Below the pieces are notes generated by a model that saw only the letters and a list, made by a program, of their open reading frames with translations, made no database searches and was not told the DNA's origin. A stretch of DNA of 58,384 nucleotides from contig NZ_SROX01000026.1 of assembly GCF_013141915.1 (NCBI RefSeq), positions 1 through 58,384 of the forward strand, read 5' to 3'. Numbering within the stretch: the stretch's first letter is position 1; each line of letters opens with the position of its first letter. Made by a program: the position numbers and the translations under genes. Shown here piece after piece: positions 7,580-15,543 of the stretch. The DNA comes from Cupriavidus necator (GTDB lineage: Bacteria > Pseudomonadota > Gammaproteobacteria > Burkholderiales > Burkholderiaceae).

Positions 7580-8656
7580 ATGAAGCAACTGAGTGACATT
7601 GTGAGAAGCTGGACGCCCGCTCAATGGGAAGGTCTGCTGAAGCGGTATCTGCCAGCTGAAGTCCTGACGGACAACTTCTGGCAAGGACGCCCTGGTCGTT
7701 GCCCCCTCTGTGGTGGCCATGACCGTTTTACCTTTGACAACAAGCGCGGCCGCGGCGACTGGGTGTGCCGCAAGTGCAATGCGGGCAGTCCAAAGGCCGG
7801 CGACGGTTTGGAGCTTGTACGCTGCTTCACGGGCTTGACGTACTGGCAACTAAAGCTTGAACTCAACGGAGACGGATCCATTCCGATTGAACCTCCTGGC
7901 CCAGCTCGAAGTCCAGAGGCGCGCCGCAAAGTCGACGACCCGGCCGCCAAGATGCGCCGCATCGTCAAGAAGTGGAACGCCGCGGCTGAGTTGGCACCTG
8001 GCGATCACGCGATGCGGTATCTCGCTGCTCGCGTGCCCGGGTTGCATGCTCCTCGTCCCAGCGCGCTGCGTCTTGCCGAGCAGGACTACTGGCATGACGG
8101 TCAGATCATTGGCCGTTATCCAACCATCCTTGCGAAGTTCGCGCTGCCAGACGGACGCATGGCGACAGTGCACCGTACCTCGTTGGATCCTTCGGTGCCT
8201 GCCAAGGCGTTGATTGTCTCGGAGGACGGCGAAATCCTGCCTGCCAAGCGCAATGATGTCTCGGCTTTGCCTCTGTCCGGCGGCGCGGTGCGCCTGATGT
8301 CACCGCGCGCCGGCGAAGTTGGCGTGGCCGAAGGCCTGGAAAGTGCGTATGCAGCCTACATGCTGTTTGGGGTGCCGACCTGGAATTGTCTGAATCGCGT
8401 TTTGCTCAGCCAGTTCGAGGTACCTCCAGACCTAGGCATCCACACGGTCCACATCTTCGCGGACTTCGACCAGATTGACCCAGCGACTGGTAAGTCTCCC
8501 GGCATGGCCGACGCATTGACGCTCCAGAAGCGGTTGCGCACTGCAGGGCTACGTGCTGTGTTGCATCGCCCCAAGATTCGGGGCACGGACTTCTGCGATC
8601 AGTGGCGCACCGAGTATCAGTTGCGCCTCATGTCCCGTCAGGCGGTCGCAGCCTGA
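7580..8656 (+). CDS. Zinc-finger/Toprim DNA primase
   Basis: A 358-residue primase-like protein. The N-terminal zinc-binding domain has Cys41, Cys44, Cys63 and Cys66 (CPLCGGHDRFTF ... WVCRKC), as in phage P4 alpha and TraC-type primases. The C-terminal half is a Toprim_3-type domain (GVAEGLESAYAAYM with the catalytic Glu, then HIFADFDQ with the metal-binding Asp pair). It would synthesise primers on the element's DNA. No helicase domain is fused, so it must act with a separate helicase. A short hairpin leader (L2) precedes it. Upstream neighbours are ssb and the 263-aa protein. Confidence 0.85.
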   Translation: MKQLSDIVRSWTPAQWEGLLKRYLPAEVLTDNFWQGRPGRCPLCGGHDRFTFDNKRGRGDWVCRKCNAGSPKAGDGLELVRCFTGLTYWQLKLELNGDGSIPIEPPGPARSPEARRKVDDPAAKMRRIVKKWNAAAELAPGDHAMRYLAARVPGLHAPRPSALRLAEQDYWHDGQIIGRYPTILAKFALPDGRMATVHRTSLDPSVPAKALIVSEDGEILPAKRNDVSALPLSGGAVRLMSPRAGEVGVAEGLESAYAAYMLFGVPTWNCLNRVLLSQFEVPPDLGIHTVHIFADFDQIDPATGKSPGMADALTLQKRLRTAGLRAVLHRPKIRGTDFCDQWRTEYQLRLMSRQAVAA

Positions 8657-8756
8657 CCTAACCGCCACCTCATGGTGGCTCCATATTCAACCTCTGCCCT
8701 GTGGGTTCTTCCCGCAGGGGGAGTACTCCGTGGCAGGCTCTCTCAGGAGATTAACA

Positions 8757-8966
8757 ATGCCACAGAAGGGATTCACCGCCATCGTCAACAAGCTGCATAT
8801 CCACGCGATGCGCAGCGCGGCCGCGACGGAAGTCAAGGCCGGCCAGTCGGAAGCGCAATTCTTTGATGTGTACCGCCGAGAGCCGTCGGGAAGCATGACG
8901 TTCGTCGACCGGATGCCATCCTTCGATTCGGCCCTTGACTACTGCCTTGCCCCGACGCTTCATTGA
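8757..8966 (+). CDS. Small hypothetical protein
   Basis: 69 residues (MPQKGFTAIVNKLHIHAM...), starting at 8757 after AGGAGA at a good distance. The upstream gap from the primase contains GCCACC/GGTGGC and CCCTG..CAGGG hairpins resembling the second and third hairpins of the element's leaders. Soluble, mixed alpha/beta. No family recognised. Followed by a strong terminator. Confidence 0.55.
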   Translation: MPQKGFTAIVNKLHIHAMRSAAATEVKAGQSEAQFFDVYRREPSGSMTFVDRMPSFDSALDYCLAPTLH

Positions 8967-8990
8967 AGCGCGCCAACCCTTAAACAAAAT

Positions 8991-9017
8991 GCCCAGCGAT
9001 CGCTGGGCATTTTTTTT
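8991..9017. terminator. Bidirectional intrinsic terminator
   Basis: GCCCAGCGA / TCGCTGGGC perfect stem (8991..9008) with an eight-T run after it on the plus strand and A-rich sequence before it. It separates convergent genes 8757..8966 (+) and 9037..9162 (-). Confidence 0.85.
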
Positions 9018-9036
9018 GTCCGCGTGGAACGGTGAG

Positions 9037-9162
9037 TCAGCGCCGCTTGCGGGCCTTGACGCCGTTGTAAACAACCAGGAGCGCTTCCAGCACGCACCAG
9101 CCGATGAGGACTGTGAACACAAAGCGGTTGATGCCGTGAGTGGTGGACAGGTATTCGAACAT
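9037..9162 (-). CDS. Very small membrane protein (41 aa)
   Basis: A short reading frame encoding MFEYLSTTHGINRF followed by one clear membrane helix (VFTVLIGWCVLEALLVVYN) and a basic tail (GVKARKRR). AGGA precedes the ATG by about 8 nt. Its stop faces the shared terminator at 8991..9017. It follows the ParM/ParR-like genes in the same orientation. Function unknown. The topology (short N-out, positive C-in) and the ribosome site make it a credible gene despite its size. Confidence 0.6.
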   Translation of the reverse strand: MFEYLSTTHGINRFVFTVLIGWCVLEALLVVYNGVKARKRR

Positions 9163-9248
9163 GGTCTGGTTCCTACTTGTTGTTGTCGTCAAGACAAGGT
9201 TGCCATCGAAAGTGCCCCTGTCAAGCTCCGGTCGGCAAGGGAATTCTA

Positions 9249-9707
9249 CTAGCCGAAGCGCGCCATGGCCTCGTTAAGGGCGCCAAGGTCAAGCCCCGCA
9301 AGGGGATCCGCGCCAGTGGTTGGGGCCGGTGACAGCGCGGGCACCGAGGTCGGCGCAGGGCTTGGCGCCGCTCGCGGTGGTGGTTCAGCGGAGGGGGATT
9401 CGAGGACAGGGGCGCTCAACCTAACCGCCCTGTCGGGCTGCGCCTCCATCAGAGCTACCGGTGCCCGGTCGGGACGTTCCAGCGTCCGGGGGCTGGGCGC
9501 TACAGGTGCAACGGTAGGTGTGAGCGCTGCCGATGGCGGGCGCAACAACGCATCCGGTCCAGCGCTCAGTACCAGCTGCAGCCCGCGCTGCGCGAGCAGC
9601 TTGAGCATGAATGCCCGCTCCCGGGCCCCGGTGTACTGCTGCAGGTAAGCAAGCAGGTCCGGAGCCGAATCGGCGGACAGCGTCACGGTCATCTGGAGCT
9701 TGTCCAT
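9249..9707 (-). CDS. ParR/StbB-like partition adaptor
   Basis: 152 residues. The N-terminal 45 residues (MDKLQMTVTLSADSAPDLLAYLQQY, then FMLKLLAQRGLQLVL) look like a ribbon-helix-helix DNA-binding segment. The rest is a Pro/Ala/Thr-rich disordered linker ending in a short helix (LDLGALNEAMARFG). In type II partition systems such an adaptor binds the centromere and couples it to the actin-like ATPase. It lies 11 nt downstream of the ParM-like gene, the usual order. Assignment rests on context plus weak sequence form. Confidence 0.6.
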   Translation of the reverse strand: MDKLQMTVTLSADSAPDLLAYLQQYTGARERAFMLKLLAQRGLQLVLSAGPDALLRPPSAALTPTVAPVAPSPRTLERPDRAPVALMEAQPDRAVRLSAPVLESPSAEPPPRAAPSPAPTSVPALSPAPTTGADPLAGLDLGALNEAMARFG

Positions 9708-9718
9708 GGCCGGTGTCC

Positions 9719-10720
9719 TTAGGCCGCCTTGGCGACTTGCCTGGCGGAGCCGATGGAGAAGAAGCCGCGGACGTTGGCGAAGCAGGGGGCGTCCATGATG
9801 TGGATCACATTCAGCGGAAACGCGGCGCGGATCGTCGGTGCATAGAGCTGGGCGCCGCCACCAGTCAGGATGATGGCCCGGATGTCCTCGGTGCGTCCGA
9901 CGCGGGCCTGGATTTCCTTGACAGGCTGGTGGGTCACGGCCATCGCCTCGGCGAGGTAAGGCGAGACGTCGAGATCCTGCCCGTAGAACACCATCGGCTT
10001 GGCGTCGCGGATGGCTTTGTCGATGCGCTCGATGCTGTCGGTCGGTTGTCCACGGTCAGCGGAGATCAGGCTCGCCACCTGCTGGTAGATCCGGGCTGCG
10101 CCGCCCGGCGCGCCACCGCTGCGAGTGTCGTCCATGGTGTAGCCCCGCGCCACGACCCAGTCGGTCGTGAAGTAGCCGACATCGATGACCAGATAGGCGT
10201 TGTCGGGGTCGTAGTTATTGCCGCTCTGCTGGATGTAGGTGATCAGCGTGCCCAGCGGCTGCGGTAACGGCAGCACGCTGTTGATCTGAACGTTCCCCCA
10301 ACCAAAATTGTGGCTTCCGGTGAAGCGGTCCTTGAGGAATGCGGCGTACTTGTGGGTATTGTGTACCGGCAGACCGAGCACCAGGCGATCCACTTCGGAG
10401 GCGTTGGCGTAATGCAGCGAGCCGGCGAGCAGGGCGGCATAGTTCGGCGTCGTGACATAGTCTTCGGACAGCGAGCGGCCGGTATTGACGTGGGCGGCGC
10501 TTAGCGAAACATCGGGGCCCACCTCATACCGCGCGCCGTCAATCTCGACGTTCACGACATTGCGTGCTCGAAACATGCCGCCGGCGTGTGCGGTAAGAGA
10601 CGACGTGGCGGCAACCGGCGCCAGCGAGGGGAACATGTTGGTTGCGACCTCCGAACCGAGGGGGAAGGCGGACTTGGTGTTGCCGTAGCCAACATCGATA
10701 GCGACGGTCGAGATCTTCAT
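9719..10720 (-). CDS. Actin-like plasmid segregation ATPase (PRTRC system protein D, ParM/StbA type)
   Basis: 333 residues with the actin/Hsp70 ATPase motifs: phosphate 1 (AIDVGYGNTKSAF, about 7..19), phosphate 2 (LVIDVGYFTTDWV) and the adenosine motif (AIILTGGGAQLYAP). ParM-type filaments push plasmid copies apart. This subfamily is the one tied to PRTRC elements. It is separated here by 16 kb from the rest of the cassette (26957..32798). It sits upstream of the ParR-like gene, with an iteron cluster and a promoter-like module about 80..250 bp before its start. Confidence 0.9.
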   Translation of the reverse strand: MKISTVAIDVGYGNTKSAFPLGSEVATNMFPSLAPVAATSSLTAHAGGMFRARNVVNVEIDGARYEVGPDVSLSAAHVNTGRSLSEDYVTTPNYAALLAGSLHYANASEVDRLVLGLPVHNTHKYAAFLKDRFTGSHNFGWGNVQINSVLPLPQPLGTLITYIQQSGNNYDPDNAYLVIDVGYFTTDWVVARGYTMDDTRSGGAPGGAARIYQQVASLISADRGQPTDSIERIDKAIRDAKPMVFYGQDLDVSPYLAEAMAVTHQPVKEIQARVGRTEDIRAIILTGGGAQLYAPTIRAAFPLNVIHIMDAPCFANVRGFFSIGSARQVAKAA

Positions 10721-10791
10721 TTGGTTTTCTCCTGGAGGAAATCAGTGATGGATGGCTGCGATGTGCTCCGAGTCCCGAAAGTCCCAGTAAG

Positions 10792-10935
10792 TGGCACTTG
10801 CTACCTCGATCTGGGAAATACCCTGACTTGGGGCACCTCAAGTGCCATTGACGGCCTGCAGTTTGGGCGGCTCATCTGGCACTTGCTAGGACTTGATCGG
10901 TTCAGCTTCGATCAACTAGGACTCAGTGGCACATC
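10792..10935. repeat. Iteron cluster, candidate centromere (parC)
   Basis: The nonamer TGGCACTTG occurs at 10792..10800 and 10877..10885, as its reverse complement at 10839..10847, and as a variant (TGGCACATC) at 10927..10935. CTAGGACT is repeated at 10886..10893 and 10916..10923 (30 bp apart). GGCAC/GTGCC also forms an inverted repeat at 10832..10846. The cluster lies between the parM start and its likely promoter, where type II centromeres are found. Binding by the ParR-like protein is inference. Confidence 0.6.
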
Positions 10936-10945
10936 GACATAGCTC

Positions 10946-10972
10946 ACTCTACCCCCGGAAAATCAAAGTCAA
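10946..10972 (-). promoter_or_regulatory. Promoter-like module, 15-bp spacer (copy 3)
   Basis: Minus strand TTGACT (10972..10967), 15 bp, TAGAGT (10951..10946). It would transcribe through the iteron cluster into the parM-like gene. Confidence 0.55.
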
Positions 10973-11007
10973 GTCGCCAAAATCTCGCGAATTTGCCCGC
11001 TCATACA

Positions 11008-11037
11008 TTGCAACGCTGTGGGGCGGTGGTTTATCCT
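11008..11037 (+). promoter_or_regulatory. Sigma70-type promoter of leader L3
   Basis: TTGCAA (11008..11013), 18 bp, TATCCT (11032..11037). The first leader hairpin begins 13 nt further on, the same distance as in the other promoter-linked leaders. Confidence 0.65.
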
Positions 11038-11050
11038 TCGAGAACCTACC

Positions 11051-11150
11051 GCGTCCCCGACGCATCGACCCCGCCGCCAGCTGCGCGGCATACCGCTATC
11101 CCATACCTTGGCTTCCAAGGCTCAATGGTGATACCTGTCCAGGCCGCACA
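11051..11150 (+). promoter_or_regulatory. Hairpin leader (copy L3)
   Basis: GCGTC-CCC-GACGC (11051..11063) then ATCGACC. Exactly 100 nt separate the stem start from an ATG at 11151, matching other copies. The frame after that ATG closes after 16 codons, so this leader now controls a gene remnant. Confidence 0.7.
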
Positions 11151-11201
11151 ATGAAGCGGCATTTTTTTCAATCGGCTCAAGCAAATACTGGCCAACACTG
11201 A
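11151..11201 (+). pseudogene. 16-codon gene remnant behind leader L3
   Basis: ATG at the position expected from leader L3 encodes MKRHFFQSAQANTGQH and then a stop. In the other full copies this position is the start of a normal gene, so this is probably the stump of a gene lost when the adjoining integrase segment arrived. A genuine leader peptide cannot be excluded. Confidence 0.4.
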
Positions 11202-11296
11202 GGACACCGGACACCGCGATACCAATTGGCTTTGCGGGTGGTTTGGGAGAATTGGTCGCACTGAGGACATGTGTAAAGCGGACACTCCGGACACAT
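11177..11296 (-). CDS. Possible 39-aa zinc-ribbon peptide
   Basis: A minus-strand frame starting at ATG 11296 encodes a peptide with CPEC, CPQC and, 17 residues later, CPQC, a zinc-ribbon arrangement that is unlikely in random sequence. No clear ribosome site. It may be the C-terminal remnant of a longer protein, because the frame continues upstream to 11437. Confidence 0.25.
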   Translation of the reverse strand: MCPECPLYTCPQCDQFSQTTRKANWYRGVRCPQCWPVFA

Positions 11297-11779
11297 TTGG
11301 CCCTCTATCCCCTCTACACGCCCAGCAGCTATCAGCGGGGTAAGCGAACACTGGAACCCGATACACCGCGGTTCAGATGTCGCTACCTGACGGGCGGGAC
11401 GTCGATTGCAGCGAGCAATCGGACGATCTGGAACCATGACGAACGGTGTGCGCGACCGTAGACGAACAGCGCAACAAGAGTTACGCGGGCGGCGTAGTAC
11501 GGAGAATGCTCCGCACTGCGTTCATGCCGGGGTGCGATTCCCCTGGCAACCGGGTAGCCCAGCGGGGATTCTCAGCGCGAATGCGCATGGGAAGGACCTG
11601 CCGGGACAGTCATGCACGTTTCTTCCGCGTGAGGGCTGACCAGCCAATGGATCGCTAAAGGTCGGGAAGGCAGGACCATCGCCGATGGCTAAACGGCAAA
11701 GCAAGGCGACAACGCAACAGCGAAAGGTGGGCTACGGGGAGCACACCGCTGCGTGCGACGCCAGTCGTGGTAACAAACC
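11202..11779. other. 578-bp stretch upstream of integrase, structured, no clear gene
   Basis: No convincing plus-strand protein is seen. The stretch is rich in short complementary segments, including a T-arm-like hairpin at 11525..11548 (8-bp stem, loop TGCGATT) and a run of CAA/GCAA-type motifs at about 11690..11730. It could hold an attachment site, a structured RNA, or integrase regulatory sequence. Confidence 0.35.
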
Positions 11780-12925
11780 GTGGGAAAAAAGGAAATGCGA
11801 CAGGCAGCGGTATTCGACATACGCGGTCTGCTGAATCGGTACGGCTTGCCGACCAGGATGAAGGCCGAACTGGAGCAGGTCTTAGTCGATAACCTGAAGA
11901 AGATTCTCAGTCAGACGCGGGTCAGCCTGAAAAGCGCGTCGATCAAGACGCAGGAGCGGCGCATGTACACCGTGTGTCGCTCCCTGGTCGAGCTTCGCGA
12001 GCTCGGGTTCATGATTGAAAGCCCATACTCGCTGCGACACAAGCACGTTCAGGCCCTGGTGGATAGGTGGGTGTCTGGTGCACAGAGCGCTGGAACGATC
12101 GAAAACAAGCTTAGCCATCTGAAGGCATTCTGCCAGTGGATCGGAAAGCACCACCTTGTTCGGCCGTTGGGCGAGTACACGGACCGGGCCGCAAACGGCT
12201 TGATGCGGTCGTATGTCACCACGCAGGACAAGTCCTGGGAGGGGAATGGCGTCGATCCGGCCGAGTTGATCGCTCGGATCGCCGAAGAGCATCCGCGCGT
12301 GGCCGTGCAATTGAAGCTTCAGGCGGCGTTTGGGCTGCGCATCGAAGAGAGCTTCTCGCTCAAGATTCTCACCGCGCTCAAGAACGTGGATACGCTGCGC
12401 GTGGTCGATGGTACCAAAGGTGGACGAAAGCGTGAGGTTCCGGTACGGATGCAGTTGGATGTCCTCGAGGAAGCCGCGCGCCTGGTTGATCCCGTTAGCG
12501 GGTCTACGACTCCATCGACGTACTCGATAGCGCGCTGGCGCAGCCACTACAACTCGGTGATGCGCAAGTATGGCATCTGCAAGAGTGGGCTCGGTGTGAC
12601 AAGTCACGGGCTTCGCCACGGGTGGATGCAGACGCTATACGAGGAAATGACCGGCGTACCGGCGCCTGTCAGGGGCGGCGAGGAGCCGGATCTTGAAACC
12701 TATCGTCAAGCGATTCAGGAGGTTGTCCTGGCTGCGGGGCACAGTAAGCCATCCAAGAGCGGGGCCTACCTTTCCACACCGAGCGCGATGGCCCGTATGG
12801 AAAAGCCTGTGGTAAGCCGGGAGCGGGCGATGGAAGTGCTTGGGGCGCTGGGAGGGAACAAGGCGAAAGCCGCGCGCGAGTTGGGCATCTCACGCCAACG
12901 CTTGTATCGACTACTTGAAGGGTGA
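11780..12925 (+). CDS. Tyrosine recombinase (integrase) with C-terminal Fis-type HTH
   Basis: 381 residues from GTG 11780 (alternative ATG at 11795). A SAM-like core-binding domain (about 50..150) precedes a catalytic domain with R187 (GLRIEE), K213 region (TKGGRKR), H276-x-x-R279 (HGLRH), H321 (AAGH) and Y330 (GAYLS), so the full R-K-H-R-H-Y set appears present and activity is likely. Residues about 346..380 (AMEVLGALGGNKAKAARELGISRQRLYRLL) form a Fis/HTH_8-like helix-turn-helix, an unusual addition that may add sequence specificity or self-regulation. The next gene overlaps its stop (TGATG). It could integrate this element or be a passenger. Confidence 0.85.
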   Translation: MGKKEMRQAAVFDIRGLLNRYGLPTRMKAELEQVLVDNLKKILSQTRVSLKSASIKTQERRMYTVCRSLVELRELGFMIESPYSLRHKHVQALVDRWVSGAQSAGTIENKLSHLKAFCQWIGKHHLVRPLGEYTDRAANGLMRSYVTTQDKSWEGNGVDPAELIARIAEEHPRVAVQLKLQAAFGLRIEESFSLKILTALKNVDTLRVVDGTKGGRKREVPVRMQLDVLEEAARLVDPVSGSTTPSTYSIARWRSHYNSVMRKYGICKSGLGVTSHGLRHGWMQTLYEEMTGVPAPVRGGEEPDLETYRQAIQEVVLAAGHSKPSKSGAYLSTPSAMARMEKPVVSRERAMEVLGALGGNKAKAARELGISRQRLYRLLEG

Positions 12926-13581
12926 TGGAGATGGACGCAAAAGTGTTTGAAGACCGGATTTATTCGATGGCCGAGGTGGCGACAATTATGGCGTACGGGA
13001 TGTCCCCAGAGGCCCTCAGCAGCTGGCCTTGGGTTGACTTGCCCGACTATGTGGTTGCCGAAGCCAGGGATCGGGTAGCGTTGCCTGATTCGGGGCCGTT
13101 TGAACAGGAGGAGCTGGAAAGCGTGCTGCGCCGACGGCGCGGCCTGCGCATGGAGTGGGGCGTTGTGGTGGCCGAGGTGGTAGCTTCGCTCGAGTCGGAA
13201 GGCTCCTCAGTAGTAGAGGTCGCTGCATATTTGAATGAGGACCCATACCTGGAGTTGCCGCACCTTGGATGCGGAGGGCAGTCTGCAGGTATTTATTTGA
13301 GCGATTTGGTCTGCGCGGCCCTGGAAGGGAACCCCGATCGAGCGATCTTCGATGCCGGCCTTTCATGGGCGGACAATGACGAAACCGGGCAAGCCTTCTC
13401 CATGATCGGGTTCAGCGAGCCAGGCGAAGAGCTCAATTTCTCGGAGTTGGGTCGCCGCTTGGGGCGCTGGCTCCTGGGAAGCAATGTGCCTGCATTGGTG
13501 GCCGCCTGCCAGCAACCGGAGTTTCTCGCTTCCCTCGAGGATGATCTCAGCCTGCCCATTACACGCACGGTCGTTTGTTGA
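12925..13581 (+). CDS. Hypothetical protein coupled to integrase
   Basis: 218 residues. ATG 12925 overlaps the integrase stop codon by one base (TGATG), so translation is probably coupled. Acidic, soluble, mainly helical. No membrane segment or known motif is seen. It ends 33 bp before the convergent nuclease gene. Co-occurrence with the integrase suggests an accessory or directionality role, which is inference only. Confidence 0.55.
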   Translation: MEMDAKVFEDRIYSMAEVATIMAYGMSPEALSSWPWVDLPDYVVAEARDRVALPDSGPFEQEELESVLRRRRGLRMEWGVVVAEVVASLESEGSSVVEVAAYLNEDPYLELPHLGCGGQSAGIYLSDLVCAALEGNPDRAIFDAGLSWADNDETGQAFSMIGFSEPGEELNFSELGRRLGRWLLGSNVPALVAACQQPEFLASLEDDLSLPITRTVVC

Positions 13582-13614
13582 AGGCCCCGAGGCGGCCGGT
13601 GAAAAGATCGATGG

Positions 13615-14529
13615 TTATCGTGCGTAGGCCGCAGCCAGTGCCACCATGGTGCTCGCCGCCCTGGCAAGCCTCTGCAGTGGCTCTGCCGCTGGCACAGAAG
13701 TGGTCGCCTCGGCGCTGGCCAGCCACGCGAAAGACACCTTCCTTGCCGCCCGCTCGCCGGGGTGCGGGGTGGGCGGCGGCAAGTCCAACGGGTTCATGCG
13801 CATCGTTTCCGGCAGCGACGGAAACGGATCCACACCGACAAAATGAGCCAGCTCGCCGATGCTCACGACGCTGTAGGCTGGGGTCGCGTCGTTTCGCGCG
13901 ATGTAGGCGGCGGCACCCATGCCCGGCACATAGATGGCCTTCCAGACGAAGTCCGGGATACGGATGCGGTCTCGCAGCGTGCCGGCGTTCCGAATGAATG
14001 CCGGCCCGGTAACGACGTAGGCGGCGCCGACCTTGCGTACCAGGCGCCGGGTCGATGTCTCGAGGTGGCTCCACGTCCGGCGGTTGGAGAAGGGGTGCTG
14101 CGGGATGATGTTTGCGAGGCTGAAGCTTTCCGCCTGCGATTCCTTGTCGCCGAAATCGCCGCTGGGCGCGAGGTGTCCTCGATCGAATCCGGCGCCGCGT
14201 CCGTAGTCGATCAGACTGGCTCGCTCGTCGCGGGGAAGCCTCGGCTCCTCGTAGAAGTCGCTGTCGCGCGGCAGTTCACGGGCCGCGTCCACTGCAGCCC
14301 GGCTCAGATGCTCTGCCGACCAGACGGCCGTGCGCGTCCGCGCCGAATGCAGGACCGCATAGGCGCGAAAGCAGAGGAGACGGTTGTCGGCACTCCTGCT
14401 GATCCCAGGTGGTCGGCCATCGGCGAAGACCCGCGAGCATGCGGACGGTGATGGCTCTCTGGCGCTCGCCTCCGCGGCGGAGAAGCACAGGACGAAAGCG
14501 AGGGCGGAAGCGGTTAGGGTGCGCAGCAT
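13615..14529 (-). CDS. Secreted DNA/RNA non-specific endonuclease (NUC family)
   Basis: 304 residues from ATG 14529, chosen because a signal peptide (MLRTLTASALAFVLCFSAAEASA) starts there. The mature protein has the NUC-family catalytic motif DRGHLAPSGDF (His119 general base) and the metal-ligand Asn in SLANIIPQ (Asn140). The enzyme would cut DNA or RNA in the periplasm or outside. The C-terminal extension after about residue 230 is low complexity (PPPTPHPGE) then a hydrophobic Ala-rich end, possibly a membrane tail. A promoter-like module lies at 14557..14583. Confidence 0.85.
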   Translation of the reverse strand: MLRTLTASALAFVLCFSAAEASAREPSPSACSRVFADGRPPGISRSADNRLLCFRAYAVLHSARTRTAVWSAEHLSRAAVDAARELPRDSDFYEEPRLPRDERASLIDYGRGAGFDRGHLAPSGDFGDKESQAESFSLANIIPQHPFSNRRTWSHLETSTRRLVRKVGAAYVVTGPAFIRNAGTLRDRIRIPDFVWKAIYVPGMGAAAYIARNDATPAYSVVSIGELAHFVGVDPFPSLPETMRMNPLDLPPPTPHPGERAARKVSFAWLASAEATTSVPAAEPLQRLARAASTMVALAAAYAR

Positions 14530-14556
14530 GGAATGCTCCGGAGCAGTAGAGATTCC

Positions 14557-14583
14557 AGCTTGCCGCAACGAGCCGGAAGTCAA
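14557..14583 (-). promoter_or_regulatory. Promoter-like module, 15-bp spacer (copy 4)
   Basis: Minus strand TTGACT (14583..14578), 15 bp, CAAGCTGG (14562 downward). It lies upstream of the nuclease start and overlaps the stop region of the preceding gene. Confidence 0.5.
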
Positions 14584-15170
14584 GGTTCGGCGCTATCCGG
14601 CAGGCTGTCCACGGCGCGCGCGACAAATTCCTCCAGGATGGGGAAGGGCCATGGATCGTCTTCTTTGGCTTCCTCGGCAATCGCGGCGGCCAGTGCCGGA
14701 ACGTGGTCGAATCTGACCATGGGCGCGCCATCTATATAGATGACCTTGGAGCGGCGCACCAGCTTGCGGTACCGGCCGGCATCTTCCAGCACTGTCTCGG
14801 GCGGGGAGACATGCTTGAAGTCGACGCCTGGCCGTGCCAGCGCCGCGGCCATGGCCGCGAATTTCGGCCCATTCGACGTCCAGTCCCCTGTGGTGGACGC
14901 GAGCAGGTTTAGGAAATACGGGATATCTGAGGCGGTCAGTTCCCGCCGGGCAAGCATGGAGATGGTTTGCGCATCGGCGGGCCGGTGTTCCACACGGGTA
15001 TTCCAGATGGCGCGCAGTTGCGCGAAGGCCGTGTCGCTGTCGGTGGATTCGAGGCGAATCGGAGGGGTCGAGATGCCGCACTCCTCGCAGACGACGACGG
15101 CCTGGAGGCGGCCGGCGATGAATAGGGCGGCGCCATCGCAGTGGGCGCAGTTCAGCAGGCCGGTTGGCAT
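14580..15170 (-). CDS. Protein with N-terminal Lar-like zinc domain
   Basis: 196 residues from ATG 15170. The N-terminus (NCAHCDGAALFIAGR, then VVVCEECGISTPPIRLES) has the CxxC...CxxCG layout and overall form of Lar-type restriction-alleviation domains and related C4 zinc ribbons, including an AFAQLRAIWNTR segment that resembles the W-N at the end of the Lar domain. The remaining 120 residues are unassigned. Lar proteins modulate type I restriction, and I infer a similar anti-restriction or DNA-protection role. It lies in the minus-strand accessory block between the nuclease and a small unknown. Confidence 0.55.
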   Translation of the reverse strand: MPTGLLNCAHCDGAALFIAGRLQAVVVCEECGISTPPIRLESTDSDTAFAQLRAIWNTRVEHRPADAQTISMLARRELTASDIPYFLNLLASTTGDWTSNGPKFAAMAAALARPGVDFKHVSPPETVLEDAGRYRKLVRRSKVIYIDGAPMVRFDHVPALAAAIAEEAKEDDPWPFPILEEFVARAVDSLPDSAEP

Positions 15171-15228
15171 GGCGGGGATCCGGGGTGGAAAAGCCGGAAT
15201 TATGCCCTGCGCCGCCAGCCGGCCGTCA

Positions 15229-15519
15229 TCAAAGCTCGTCGGACTGCTCGAATACCGGCTCGTTGATGGCCAGGTAGCGCGTGGAGGTGGTGAGCAAGCC
15301 ACGGCGGGCCGTGCCCTGGAAGCCCTGGAGCATTTCGCTGTGCTCGCGAAGGGCGCGGCCGATTTGCCAGAATTCGTTGAGCCAGTGACCCGGCTCGCCC
15401 ATAGGCCCTCCCATCCTGCCGGTGGCGATCGCGCCCCGGATCGCGAGGACGGTCTCGGGCTCGGGGTACTCGGATGGGTCGTTGTCGAAATGCTGCATTG
15501 CTTCCTTTGTTGAGTGCAT
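15229..15519 (-). CDS. Hypothetical protein, 96 aa
   Basis: MHSTKEAMQHFDNDPSEYPE..., a soluble helical protein with no recognised motif. It starts 24 nt after the Gp37/Gp68-like gene and ends 58 nt before the Lar-like gene, so it is probably co-transcribed with them. Small acidic proteins in such accessory blocks are often anti-restriction or anti-defence factors, but nothing in this sequence shows it. Confidence 0.5.
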   Translation of the reverse strand: MHSTKEAMQHFDNDPSEYPEPETVLAIRGAIATGRMGGPMGEPGHWLNEFWQIGRALREHSEMLQGFQGTARRGLLTTSTRYLAINEPVFEQSDEL

Positions 15520-15543
15520 TACTTTGAGGGTCTGGCCGCCGCG

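Noticed and set aside
9181..9240. Further copies of the 15-bp-spaced promoter module before the 41-aa gene
   Set aside because: TTGACA and TTGACG occur but no TANNCT-like box lies 15 bp downstream.
11525..11548. tRNA gene
   Set aside because: Only the T-arm-like hairpin is seen; no acceptor, D or anticodon arms can be folded around it.
11446..11658. Open frame upstream of the integrase that resembles group II intron surroundings (GTGCG-like bases)
   Set aside because: No domain V hairpin or reverse transcriptase is present and codon use is not coding-like.
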